Origin: Planctomycetota bacterium
GTDB taxonomy: Bacteria > Planctomycetota > Planctomycetia > Pirellulales > Lacipirellulaceae
Length of the DNA: 64,000 nt
Direction of reading: 5' to 3'
Assembly: GCA_013152205.1 (NCBI GenBank)
Contig: JAADGV010000076.1
Span: 30,950 to 94,949 of the forward strand
The position numbers and the translations under genes were made by a program. Shown here one piece after another: positions 25,364-34,379 of this stretch. The notes beneath the pieces are model-generated. The model had not been told where the DNA came from, did not search any database, and saw only the letters and a list, made by a program, of their open reading frames with translations. Numbering within the stretch: position 1 is the first letter of the stretch; every line of letters begins with the position of its first letter.

Positions 25364-27340
25364 CTAAAACCGATCCAACCCATCAATCCAGCGACCCAGG
25401 CTATCGGCAAGATCGGCTTCGAGCACCGACCGGTTGTCGTCTCGAGCCGAAGTTTGCAGCCAACTGGCGGGGTAACCCGCTTTGCCGAGGCGTTCTAGGT
25501 CGTTGCGAATAAGTGGCGCAAAGGTGGAGTCTTGCGACTCGACCGCGAGGATGGCCAGGCGGCTGCCGGGGCGATTGGATGGGATTTTCAGCGAACGGGG
25601 CAAGGGAGCGTCGATCCCGATCGCGCCGCTAAAGTCTTTCTTTTTTGCAAAGGCTAGTGCATAAGCCAACTGGCCCGCTTTTTCGATACCGCCAACAACG
25701 ACTCGCTGAGAATCAAGCTGCCAACGGCGGCGAGCCGCGCTTGCAAGCCGATCGAGATATGCCAAATCTTCCGAGTTCCAACCGGTCTCGCTAGCCGGGT
25801 GAGCAATCAGTAAAATCATCTGGTCGCGTTGGCAGATTTCTTGCCACGCTTGAAGAAGCTGTTGATCGTCTGCTTCGCTGCCGTCGCCGAGCCAAAGCAG
25901 AAGTCCATTTGCTAGCTCGCCTTCGCCCTCAGACGCATAGAACTTTGCCTCTTGGGCGAATTCAGGCAGTTTGAGTGGTTGAAGTTCTGCATTGCTATCC
26001 GGCTCTTGCTTGCCGTCGGACGACGCCAGTTGATCTCGGCTGAGAATTTCAGACGGCAGTTGGCCCAATTTAGCGGATAGGGTTAACTCTTTTTCATCGC
26101 GACTGATCGTTAGTTTGACCGACTCGTCAGGCGGCAACGAATCCATCGTTTCGAGTACCTTGTCAAACGATTTCAGTTCTTTGTCGTTGATTGCCTTGAG
26201 CAGATCACCAGCTTGCAGCCCGGCTTCTGCGGCGGGGCTGTTGGGCCAGACGTTTCGCACCAGGATGCCGATTTTTTCGTCCGTCTTGCCTTGTCGAGCC
26301 GGTAAAACACCTAAGAACGCCTGCTGGTAGGCGGCCATTTCGCCCGCCAAGGTGATTTCGGATTCAAACTCCTCCTCGCCTCGCCGGATAGTTACGCTGA
26401 CGGTGTCGCCTGCGTACAGCGGCACAATTTGAAACCGTAGCTGAGATTGCGTTTGCGTTTGCTGACCATTGATCGACACAATCAGGTCGTCCGTCTTCCA
26501 GCCAGCAACCGCTGCGGGCGAGCCGGGCCAAACGGCGGCGATTTTTGGGAGGGCAATGGCGGTTGGCCCCGCGACAAGCCCCACCCCCAACTTGCCCGGC
26601 AGCAGGTCTTCGCCCAGCTTCCAACGATCAAGCACCGACATCACGTGCGAAATCGGGACAGCAAACCCAATTCCAGAATCGTAGTATTCAGCCCCCGCCA
26701 ACTCTTGGCCGTCGCTGCTGCCGCCTCCTGATGGGGCCATCGGAACGAGCACCCCCATCGTTCGGCCATAGACGTCAACCAGTGGTCCGCCGTAGTTGGC
26801 TACCGAAATGCTGGCGTCCGTTTGGATCACCCGACCATAGCGGCGATTCAGGCCGCTGACGATCCCTACCGAGACGTTCACTTCGTCGTCGTGAAAGGTG
26901 CGGCCAACAGCTATGGACCATTGGCCAACACGTATCTCTTCGGTGATCGCCGCTTCAGCAACTGGCAGGGGCGTTTCTGCTTCGATCTTGAGTAACACGA
27001 GCAATCGGTTTTTATCACGCGCCACAAGCTCTGCCGGCAACTGCTTGCCCGAGGCAAGACGGACGAGTATCGAACTCGGCTGCCCAGCAAAATTGAATGC
27101 GCTCGATACAATGTAGCCATCAGTCGAAACGATCAGCCCCGTGGTAGGCCCTTGAGAGATGAGCGTTTTCCCTACTTGATCAAGGCCACCTATCGTACGG
27201 ATTTGCACAATCGACTTGGCTGCCGATTCCACTGCCACATGCCACGCCTGCTGTTCGAGTTGATCGGTGCTAACTTCCGACGCAAATATAGCGGGAACAG
27301 CGAATATCAATGCCAATAGCATGGCTAACGTGTATTTCAT
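25364..27340 (-). CDS. HtrA/DegP homologue lacking the catalytic triad
   Basis: A 658-residue exported protein from the ATG at 27340 (signal peptide MKYTLAMLLALIFAVPAIFA). It has a trypsin-like domain at about 25-230, two PDZ domains (about 240-430; PAVVA-type groove GSPAAVAGWKTDDLIVSING and NSPAAEAGLQAGDLLKAIN), and a C-terminal region of about 200 residues that looks like an alpha/beta-hydrolase fold (LLIAHPASETGW, RRWQLDSQRVVVGG). Compared with its neighbour, the catalytic residues are His to Phe (GYIVSSAFN), Asp to Leu (DKNRLLVLLKI) and Ser to Tyr (SVANYGGP). It is therefore a non-proteolytic binding protein. It follows the active HtrA gene by 11 nt. Confidence 0.88.
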   Translation of the reverse strand: MKYTLAMLLALIFAVPAIFASEVSTDQLEQQAWHVAVESAAKSIVQIRTIGGLDQVGKTLISQGPTTGLIVSTDGYIVSSAFNFAGQPSSILVRLASGKQLPAELVARDKNRLLVLLKIEAETPLPVAEAAITEEIRVGQWSIAVGRTFHDDEVNVSVGIVSGLNRRYGRVIQTDASISVANYGGPLVDVYGRTMGVLVPMAPSGGGSSDGQELAGAEYYDSGIGFAVPISHVMSVLDRWKLGEDLLPGKLGVGLVAGPTAIALPKIAAVWPGSPAAVAGWKTDDLIVSINGQQTQTQSQLRFQIVPLYAGDTVSVTIRRGEEEFESEITLAGEMAAYQQAFLGVLPARQGKTDEKIGILVRNVWPNSPAAEAGLQAGDLLKAINDKELKSFDKVLETMDSLPPDESVKLTISRDEKELTLSAKLGQLPSEILSRDQLASSDGKQEPDSNAELQPLKLPEFAQEAKFYASEGEGELANGLLLWLGDGSEADDQQLLQAWQEICQRDQMILLIAHPASETGWNSEDLAYLDRLASAARRRWQLDSQRVVVGGIEKAGQLAYALAFAKKKDFSGAIGIDAPLPRSLKIPSNRPGSRLAILAVESQDSTFAPLIRNDLERLGKAGYPASWLQTSARDDNRSVLEADLADSLGRWIDGLDRF

Positions 27341-27351
27341 TTGGGATCGTT

Positions 27352-30138
27352 TCAAGGCACTGTTGCGTTGGGGGTTTCAATAGGCAAGTTGGCCTGAAGT
27401 TCGAACTCCAGTAGGGCACCATCGCGAAGCACCGACAACCGTAAATTCTGCTCGCGATCGTGGTAGAGCAACTGCTCGAAAAATGCTTTACGCGAAGAGA
27501 CCGGCTCGCCTTCGACAAAGACGACAAGGTCGTCTGGCCTTAGCCCCGCAGCATCGGCCGCCGACTTGCGCCGCACCGTATCGATGTAAGGAGGGGTCCG
27601 TGCCAATACATCGGGAATCATGCGCAAGCCTAGAATCTCGGGCGTCATCGGCTGCTCGGGCGTCGGGCGTTCGGAGCCAGCCATTTGCACCTCGCGGCCT
27701 ACAATAATATCGTCAACCGCCGCAGCCACGGCGTTAGCTGGTAAGGCATAGTTCAGCCAAGTGCCTGTCACTTCGCTACGCAGCTCTTTGCCTAGCATCC
27801 CAAGCAGCCGTCCCTGCCAATCAACCAGCACGCCCCCCGCAGCGCCAGGGTTGTTTGCGTAGGCGTCTAAGATAAAAACCTGTCCGTGGTAGTTGGATTG
27901 AAACGCGCCGCGGCGGGCCGACAGAGGAGAAATCGCAGTGATTACTCCCTGCAACACACTCACGGGTTCGTCGCCGGTAGCGATTCCGTAGAGATTGCTC
28001 AACGCCATGATGCGATCTCCCACGTTTGGCAGCACGGCTGAGTGCAGATCGAAATGCGAAAACTTCTCGCCCTCGGCTTGCAGTTTGAGTACGGCAATCT
28101 CGCGTATCGGATCGCTACCAATAAAATCGGCCTGCCATTTTCGCCCATCGTCTAAAATGACAACCAAGTCGTCGGTATCTAGCACGTAGCTCAGAGCCGT
28201 AAGAATATGGCCGTCCGCCGAGACGAGAATTCCCGACTGATAGGCTTCCATCTGGCGCAAACCACCAGCACCGTAAATTTTTACGACTTTTTTCCAAGCA
28301 TCGCGAATGGATGCTGGCGGGGGAGAGGTAGTAGGCATCTTTTTTGGGGTAGGCTCGATCGCTGTGTCTGATGGCTTGGGGCCGAAAAGTCCCGCAGCTC
28401 CGGTAAAGTTATCAATTTTCAATTCGGCAAATTGAACACCTCCGTACGCGACCTGCCATCGCCGAGCAATACGTTGCCCGGCAAGTTCGCCAAAGTCGAA
28501 GAATCGCAATTCGCAAGGGTCTTGCTCGTCCCCTGGAAACATATCGATGCCGACCAGTTCGCCTGTGTCGGGCGAGAAAAGAAAATGCGTTTCGATGCCA
28601 GCATAGATTCCCACCAAGCAGTCGACCCAGGCAGCGTCTGGCCCACTTGGCAATTGCCCCAGATAGTAAACCTCGCCAAATTGACGAAGACCTTTGTCGA
28701 GCATGCGCTGCCAAAGGTGAAGCGTCAGCAGTAGTCCGCCCGAACCTGGAGGGCTAAGCTGGCGGTCGAGATTGTTTACAAACTGGGCACTAGTATTCCC
28801 AGCAGGCAATCGCATCGAAGCCTTGTCGACAGTAGTTTCTATCTGAAAAGGCTTTCCTGAGGGCAGGCTCCCTGTAAGTTGCAAGGAGTAGGTTAACCCC
28901 TCTTCGTTGCGTGCAGATAGAAAACGGCTCCAGAGTTCTTGTTGCTTCTGTAGGTTGTACCAATAGTTGGCATACCCACGCCGGGCTTCGTAACGCTGGG
29001 CAACGACTTCCGGAAGTTCTGGTTTCTTTTTTAATAACCCCGGCAGCTTGGGTTTCTTTTTTTCTTGGTCGTCCTTCTTGGGCTTTTTGTCTTGGTGAGG
29101 CTCTGCCGGCTTTTTAGCTTCTGCTTGAACAAGATTGTAGAGCTGCGACGGATCGTGTAGCCCCATCAAACGCACGTGAATATCGAACGTTTCGCCCTCG
29201 CGGCGAAAAGACAAGGGAACCTTCCATCCACGCGGAAAAACGCCTAACACATTTTGCAGTGCGTTGGCCGACGTAATCTCTCGGCCCGCTAGGCGAACAA
29301 TCTCGTCGCCATAGCGCAAACCTCGCCGGTAGGCATCGCAGGTTTCCAAAATATCATCGACCACCACTCGGCCATCTTCCTCGGTAGCGACCGTAGCGCC
29401 CAACGTGGCATGATCGACAATTCTGCCGCTCTTGAGATGGGCAAGAAACCGTTTGATTTGATTGATCGAAATCGCGTAGCCTACGCCCACATTCACTCGG
29501 CCACGCTTTTCAAACGACCCGCGACCATTGATGCCAATAACTCTGCCCGCAGCGTCGAACAGCGGCCCCCCCGAGTTGCCTGGGTTGATGGAAGCGTCGG
29601 TTTGAAGGCAGTCGGTATATTCCAGAAGCGTGCCAGCCGGGTATTGATATCGATGGACTCCAGAAACAAACCCGTAGCTTACCGACGGAGTAAAATCGTC
29701 GGCCAGCAGAAACGGGTTGCCAATCGCATAAGCCCAATCGCCTACCTGTACTTCGTCGCTATCGCCCAATTCTGCGTAGGGAAAATCGTCTCTCCCCAAT
29801 AGCTGAATCAGCGCCACATCGCCCACCGGATCGATGCCAACGACCACCGCATCGTAAATTCGCCCATCTGCCATCCCACATTTCATGGCCGTGCCGCACG
29901 GGGCCGCGACATGAAAATTCGTCAACGTAAAACCATCAGGCGAGATAACCACCCCCGAGCCGCCCCCTTCGCCCCGGCTATCGAAAACGGCAACGGCTGT
30001 TGCCGATGCCCGTTGCACCGTTTCAATACGCTGTTGCTCTGCTTCTAAAACAGCCGCGTCGGGAGTCACTTCACCCAGTACCGCGGTGCAAAAAAAGAGC
30101 GTCAGCAGAAGGGGCAGACTAATTGATGTTTGTGTCAT
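27352..30138 (-). CDS. HtrA-like serine protease with second, degenerate protease domain
   Basis: A 928-residue exported protein. After a signal peptide the first trypsin-like domain has an intact triad: H76 in LTNFHVAAP, D107 in GDVALIQL and S189 in NPGNSGGPLF. A PDZ domain follows (about 245-340), then a lysine-rich linker and a long unassigned middle region (about 390-600). A second trypsin-like domain at about 620-800 has lost the triad (ILTALSY for His, REIAVLKL for Asp, NPGAAGGVLV for Ser), and a C-terminal PDZ ends the protein. It probably degrades or chaperones envelope proteins. Its start overlaps the NPCBM gene stop by 4 nt, so the two are coupled. Confidence 0.9.
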   Translation of the reverse strand: MTQTSISLPLLLTLFFCTAVLGEVTPDAAVLEAEQQRIETVQRASATAVAVFDSRGEGGGSGVVISPDGFTLTNFHVAAPCGTAMKCGMADGRIYDAVVVGIDPVGDVALIQLLGRDDFPYAELGDSDEVQVGDWAYAIGNPFLLADDFTPSVSYGFVSGVHRYQYPAGTLLEYTDCLQTDASINPGNSGGPLFDAAGRVIGINGRGSFEKRGRVNVGVGYAISINQIKRFLAHLKSGRIVDHATLGATVATEEDGRVVVDDILETCDAYRRGLRYGDEIVRLAGREITSANALQNVLGVFPRGWKVPLSFRREGETFDIHVRLMGLHDPSQLYNLVQAEAKKPAEPHQDKKPKKDDQEKKKPKLPGLLKKKPELPEVVAQRYEARRGYANYWYNLQKQQELWSRFLSARNEEGLTYSLQLTGSLPSGKPFQIETTVDKASMRLPAGNTSAQFVNNLDRQLSPPGSGGLLLTLHLWQRMLDKGLRQFGEVYYLGQLPSGPDAAWVDCLVGIYAGIETHFLFSPDTGELVGIDMFPGDEQDPCELRFFDFGELAGQRIARRWQVAYGGVQFAELKIDNFTGAAGLFGPKPSDTAIEPTPKKMPTTSPPPASIRDAWKKVVKIYGAGGLRQMEAYQSGILVSADGHILTALSYVLDTDDLVVILDDGRKWQADFIGSDPIREIAVLKLQAEGEKFSHFDLHSAVLPNVGDRIMALSNLYGIATGDEPVSVLQGVITAISPLSARRGAFQSNYHGQVFILDAYANNPGAAGGVLVDWQGRLLGMLGKELRSEVTGTWLNYALPANAVAAAVDDIIVGREVQMAGSERPTPEQPMTPEILGLRMIPDVLARTPPYIDTVRRKSAADAAGLRPDDLVVFVEGEPVSSRKAFFEQLLYHDREQNLRLSVLRDGALLEFELQANLPIETPNATVP

Positions 30139-31421
30139 TTGGTCACTCGCGCATCAACTAGGTGGAGTCGGTCGCCGAAGTCCAGGTTGGCGCCATAATC
30201 AACAAAGATACGCAATTGTCGGGCACCCTCCAACTGGACATCGATTTCGGTAGGTTGCCGTTTGCCTGCGATCTCGCCTTGCCAGACAACGCGATCGTCC
30301 GCAAAAATTTCGAGCGTCACATTGCCCTGGCTTGCCGTGTTCGGATCGATACCGGCAATCGCCACAAATCGTTGCATATTCTTCGGCAGACGATAGACGA
30401 TTTCCGTACGGCTTCGAATTGCCAATCCTTTGCGATAAGTTCGGATCTCATTGGAGTTCACCGATTTGCTCGTCGCGGCATCGGTCACCTTTGGCCAAGT
30501 AAGCGTAAGAGCCGATCCGGTGAACGATTGATCGCGCCGAGGCTGGCCATAGCCTTGGATCAATTCAACTGCCGCTGGTAAAGCAATACGCGGGGTCCAC
30601 GTTTGTTTGATGGGTTCTAGATCGCTCAGATAGCTGAGTTTCCCCTGCGAAAAATCGGCTGCGATTAAGGAATCTTGTGGCAATCGAAAATCAAGACCAC
30701 CGACGGTGGTGACTCTGAGCATTCCTTCTTCAAAAACGGCAGTCGCAATGGGAAGTCGCCCTCCGTTTTTCGTTTGCAGCCAACAGACGGCTGGCGCTAA
30801 ATCCGGCCCGTTGGCATGGTAATAAGCCAACGCAGCTACCTTCGACCATTTTACCGGGATCTCGTCGCCCTCCCAGTTGAAAGTAACTTGCTCGCTGGTG
30901 ATGTTCCCGAGCAGGCCCGTTAGATAGTCGAGAACGGTCCCCTTTTTCTTATGAATAATAAGTAGGTCGGCGGCCAACTGCTTTTCGTGGAGTTCTTCCC
31001 ACAAAGTCGTTAACTGCTCGACGAGCGGGGTGAACTGCACGCGGCGAATATCAGTGGTTGATACCTGCAGTTTTCCTTCGGAAAGCGGCGTCCCCACTTC
31101 TGCCTGTGAATCCGAGACCTCATAAGTAATTATTGGCAGCAGCGTGCCATCCATGAGTTCGATCGATGCAGGATCAGCGTTCGTATCTGCCTCATGCTGG
31201 GGCCAACGGATTGCGAGCAGCTGATCGACGCTCCAAGTTGTCGGGGCGCCCTCCTCCGAAGAGATAGTCACGCCCTCTGCATCCCAGGCTAGCAATTCGC
31301 CATCTACTTGCGTTCCGTCAACAGTGGTTACCGAAACTTGCCCTTTCGCTACCGGGGCAGAAAAAGCAAGTAGCAATGCTACGGCAAGGGCACCAAAAAG
31401 ATTAGGTCTGAATTGTTGCAA
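30135..31421 (-). CDS. Exported NPCBM/NEW2 domain protein
   Basis: A 428-residue protein with a signal peptide (NLFGALAVALLLAFSAPVAKG). Residues 25-300 are beta-rich repeats resembling VTTVDGTQVDGELLAWDAEG, and the C-terminal 140 residues are an NPCBM/NEW2-type beta-sandwich (RFVAIAGIDPNTASQGNVTL, LRIFVDYGANLDFGDRLH), a carbohydrate-binding-like module common in planctomycetes. It may bind glycans in the envelope. The start is TTG; no ATG fits the signal peptide. Its stop overlaps the HtrA start as ATGA, so protease and binding protein are translated together. Confidence 0.8.
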   Translation of the reverse strand: MQQFRPNLFGALAVALLLAFSAPVAKGQVSVTTVDGTQVDGELLAWDAEGVTISSEEGAPTTWSVDQLLAIRWPQHEADTNADPASIELMDGTLLPIITYEVSDSQAEVGTPLSEGKLQVSTTDIRRVQFTPLVEQLTTLWEELHEKQLAADLLIIHKKKGTVLDYLTGLLGNITSEQVTFNWEGDEIPVKWSKVAALAYYHANGPDLAPAVCWLQTKNGGRLPIATAVFEEGMLRVTTVGGLDFRLPQDSLIAADFSQGKLSYLSDLEPIKQTWTPRIALPAAVELIQGYGQPRRDQSFTGSALTLTWPKVTDAATSKSVNSNEIRTYRKGLAIRSRTEIVYRLPKNMQRFVAIAGIDPNTASQGNVTLEIFADDRVVWQGEIAGKRQPTEIDVQLEGARQLRIFVDYGANLDFGDRLHLVDARVTK

Positions 31422-31442
31422 GGCAATTTACCGTGATAAACA

Positions 31443-32507
31443 TTATTTGGAGGGCGGCGAGTCGGCACCTTCGGCCAACTCTCGAAAATACTCGTTAATC
31501 AGTTCGCGATAGTGGGCCGGAAATTCCCGTCCAATTTGTTGCATCGCCTGTTTACGTTCTTTGTCGGGCAATTCTCCCCAGCCCGATTGGTTGCCAATAT
31601 CGCGTTGGTCGACCTTCATCGGCGCCTTCATCGAGGGAAGACGACTATCGTCCATTGGTTTGGAACTCTGCGCCGAACCGCTCGAACTAGACGATTGTTG
31701 CTGTTGTTCTTCGAGCTTCTTGATGATCTTGTCGAGCGAATCAACGACCCCTTTTTCGACCATCTGAACCTGTTTGCCAGCACGACCAAATTCTAGGCGA
31801 CGGCGAACGTCGTTCATCCGACGAGCGATGTGGTCGAGCGATTCATCCTTGAGGCCAGCAAGATCGCGTTGCACCAGTTGCGCCACCTGCTGATACCGCC
31901 GAGGCAAAGCCGCTTCTTGCTCTAACAGTTGCACCAACGCAGCACGGCTTTGGTCTGGCTGCACAAGCTGCTGGTGAGCAACCAGCCGATAAAATAACAG
32001 GCCAGCCGGATCGACGACATCTGCGGGAGCGAGTCCTTCCAAGGCAACCAATACTTCGTCGTAAAGCCCCTGCTGCGCGAGCCAACGGGCATAATACAGA
32101 CGCAAATTATTACGCATCGCCTCGGGCAGCGCATGATCGTCTAACCAACTGGCATCCGGCGGCAAGGGCGATTCATGTTCCGCATTGCACGCTTCGAACA
32201 AAGCAAGGGCCTGCGTATTAACAAGCGAAAACGTCTCGGCAACCCGGCTCAGCAATGCGGTGCCATCGATTGGCTCTGGCTCAGTTGGCGGCCATAAGGC
32301 CCGTGCTTGGTCCTGCGACGGTTCGCTAGAATCGGATTGCTCGATCCACTCCAAAGCCGAGGTACGAACACTCGCATAACGGGGCATCTGCCAACTAGGC
32401 TCAAAAGTCAACTGCCCAACCGCAACACCACACGAGACCACAACAGCCAGTAAACAGCAGGCCGCTGGAGCGAATTTGCACATCAAAATGTAGTGAAGTG
32501 TTTTCAT
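31443..32507 (-). CDS. Exported protein of unknown function
   Basis: A 354-residue protein that I do not recognise. From the ATG at 32507 it has a signal-like segment (MKTLHYILMCKFAPAACCLL, then AVVVSCGVAVG). The listed upstream start at 32561 is inside repeat sequence and adds a less suitable N-terminus. The body is mainly helical, with a Gln- and Ser-rich linker (EEQQQQSSSSSGSAQSS) at about 275-292 and a basic C-terminus. The helical repeats around residues 125-220 (YYARWLAQQGLYDEVLVALEG) are TPR-like. It is in the large minus-strand block, 21 bp before the NPCBM gene. Confidence 0.65.
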   Translation of the reverse strand: MKTLHYILMCKFAPAACCLLAVVVSCGVAVGQLTFEPSWQMPRYASVRTSALEWIEQSDSSEPSQDQARALWPPTEPEPIDGTALLSRVAETFSLVNTQALALFEACNAEHESPLPPDASWLDDHALPEAMRNNLRLYYARWLAQQGLYDEVLVALEGLAPADVVDPAGLLFYRLVAHQQLVQPDQSRAALVQLLEQEAALPRRYQQVAQLVQRDLAGLKDESLDHIARRMNDVRRRLEFGRAGKQVQMVEKGVVDSLDKIIKKLEEQQQQSSSSSGSAQSSKPMDDSRLPSMKAPMKVDQRDIGNQSGWGELPDKERKQAMQQIGREFPAHYRELINEYFRELAEGADSPPSK

Positions 32508-32537
32508 AACTATTGATTTCAGACCAAAAGAACTTAG

Positions 32538-32670
32538 CCACAGATAAACACTGATAAACACTGATGGAAGGCAACTATAGATCGTTTGGAAATAATGTCC
32601 CCTTCATCAGTCATGCCTTGCCAGTTATTTTATCCTCTGAATATCTGCGTTCATTCGTGTCCATCTGTGG
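32538..32670. repeat. 133-bp fold-back with CCACAGAT...ATCTGTGG ends
   Basis: The left part CCACAGATAAACACTGATAAACACTGAT pairs imperfectly with CTGCGTTCATTCGTGTCCATCTGTGG. It lies between two genes of the minus-strand block, so it is transcribed through or interrupts it. The 43441-43560 fold-back is of the same general type. Confidence 0.7.
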
Positions 32671-32680
32671 TTTCTTCTTT

Positions 32681-34339
32681 TTATTGGTTTCGATTAGTAT
32701 CAAGGTCGCGGGTCGCTTCAAAAATTCGTTCCTGACGGATCGCCAACTTATCAAGTGCTTCGAGAAGCTCGGCCTCGAGCGCTTGCTCGCCATCGATCAT
32801 CTCATCATATTTGGTCGTGCGACGATTCACCCGCATCTGGAGGGCACGGATCATGCGGAGTTCAGACAACTGATCGACCAACGACTGCTCGCCCGGTTGC
32901 CCTTCTCCCTGTTGTTGTTGCGACTTCTGTTCCCGAAGTTCTTTTATCGCTTGCTGTAGCGAGGCCAAGATTTCCTCCATCGTGGCGATGATGTCTTCTT
33001 CTAAGCCTTGAGTAATGATACCAAGCTTGACGTCGGCCAATCTTTTTGCCACTGCTTGCATATCGTCGATCGCTTGCCCCAAAGCTTCGGGAAACGCCAC
33101 CGAAGTGCCATCTTCTCGCAACAGTACCATCGCCCGGTCTGCATCACGAAGAATCTTCTGCTCCTTCCGGCTTAGGCGACCACTGGCAATCTCAAGCTCG
33201 TGGGTTTGAGTGTTTTCCTTCGCAGCATCTAGTTTCTTCGTCTGTTCGTAGATTTCGATCTGTGCATCCAACATCTTACGAAGGCGAGCTTCCAGCAGCA
33301 CTAGGGTCCGCTCCATCTCTTCTTCACGCAGTTGGCGAAGAATACGCTCTAGCTCTGCCTTGGCTTGTTCTAGCTCGCGTAACGCTTGCTCTTGCTCTTT
33401 GACGGCGTCCTTGCGATTGGCCTCCTCCAGCCGTTTCTTCGCTTGTTGCATGCGCTGCTGAGCTTGCTTCAAACGCTGGGTCGCGCGATCCGCAGGGCTT
33501 TGCTGTTTACTCTCGTTATTCTCGTCACTCTCGGGCGATTCGCCAGAACTTGGCTGGCTCTTTCCCGAAGGTGGAGACGGTTGTCCCTCCTTGGGTTTTC
33601 CTTTGGACCCTTCGGCTGGCTCAGAATCCGATTCTTTTGGGGCCTGAGATTTCTGCTCGCCCGGCGTTTGCTCCTTCGGTTCACCCGCGGACGGTTGGGC
33701 TTTACTATCGGAGTTCTCGCCCTCAGCGGCTTGGTCAGCTTTTGGTTTCTCTGAACCATCGGTCTCTTTGATTTGCCCACCGAGTTCTTGAGTCGCCTTG
33801 GCTACCTGCTGTTGGTCTTTGGTGAGCGTCTCCGCATCGTCGCCGCCATCGGTACGAGCTTTGATGCCTCTTTGAAGTCGAATGAGCTTTTTCAATTCAG
33901 CCAGATATTTGCCAATGCGTTTTCGCTCCGATTCAATTTCGCGATCGCGACCTTCTTGCAGCAGTAACTCAAGAAGTTTTTGTAGATCGGCCTGCAAGGC
34001 CCCTTGTCTCTCAGAAGCTGACGCAAGACGGTCTTGCTCTAAGGCTGTCACGATTACCTCGAATCGGCCAGCAATATCTTGTTCACGGCTTTTGGTAACA
34101 AGTTCGCGCAAGAGCCGCGCCCGACGAGGCTGGGTAGATTTTGATAACTCCGCCAACCGGCCAGCCAGCAGTTCCAACCGATCAAAGCGATCGGCTAGGC
34201 GGGATTCTTGCCCTGCAAGGTTCGCCTCTTTAGCTGAAGGCGGCGGTTCTTCCGCTTGCGCATGCCGAGGCATAGTCGTCGTCCACGCGAGGACGAAGAC
34301 GCTAAATAAGGCGAGGCAATATTGTTTGCTATGAATCAT
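32681..34339 (-). CDS. Exported coiled-coil protein with charged linker
   Basis: A 552-residue protein from the ATG at 34339 with a signal peptide (CLALFSVFVLAWTTTMPRHAQA). The longer start at 34387 overlaps the upstream gene. It consists of long coiled coils (AELKKLIRLQRGIKA, RLKQAQQRMQQAKKRLEEA, ALRELEQAKAELERILRQL) with an extended hydrophilic linker (about 190-290) rich in Lys, Glu, Ser, Gln and Pro. No enzyme domain is seen. It follows the DUF4175-like gene directly, and I infer a structural or scaffold role in the same envelope complex. Confidence 0.7.
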   Translation of the reverse strand: MIHSKQYCLALFSVFVLAWTTTMPRHAQAEEPPPSAKEANLAGQESRLADRFDRLELLAGRLAELSKSTQPRRARLLRELVTKSREQDIAGRFEVIVTALEQDRLASASERQGALQADLQKLLELLLQEGRDREIESERKRIGKYLAELKKLIRLQRGIKARTDGGDDAETLTKDQQQVAKATQELGGQIKETDGSEKPKADQAAEGENSDSKAQPSAGEPKEQTPGEQKSQAPKESDSEPAEGSKGKPKEGQPSPPSGKSQPSSGESPESDENNESKQQSPADRATQRLKQAQQRMQQAKKRLEEANRKDAVKEQEQALRELEQAKAELERILRQLREEEMERTLVLLEARLRKMLDAQIEIYEQTKKLDAAKENTQTHELEIASGRLSRKEQKILRDADRAMVLLREDGTSVAFPEALGQAIDDMQAVAKRLADVKLGIITQGLEEDIIATMEEILASLQQAIKELREQKSQQQQGEGQPGEQSLVDQLSELRMIRALQMRVNRRTTKYDEMIDGEQALEAELLEALDKLAIRQERIFEATRDLDTNRNQ

Positions 34340-34379
34340 GCTAGTTCTCTGCGGGATGGTGCCGCAGAGTGGGGTTACC

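Noticed and set aside
33400-33760. ORFs in the low-complexity stretch of the coiled-coil gene
   Set aside because: The plus-strand and alternate-frame ORFs here follow from Lys/Glu/Ser-rich codon patterns and have no independent support.
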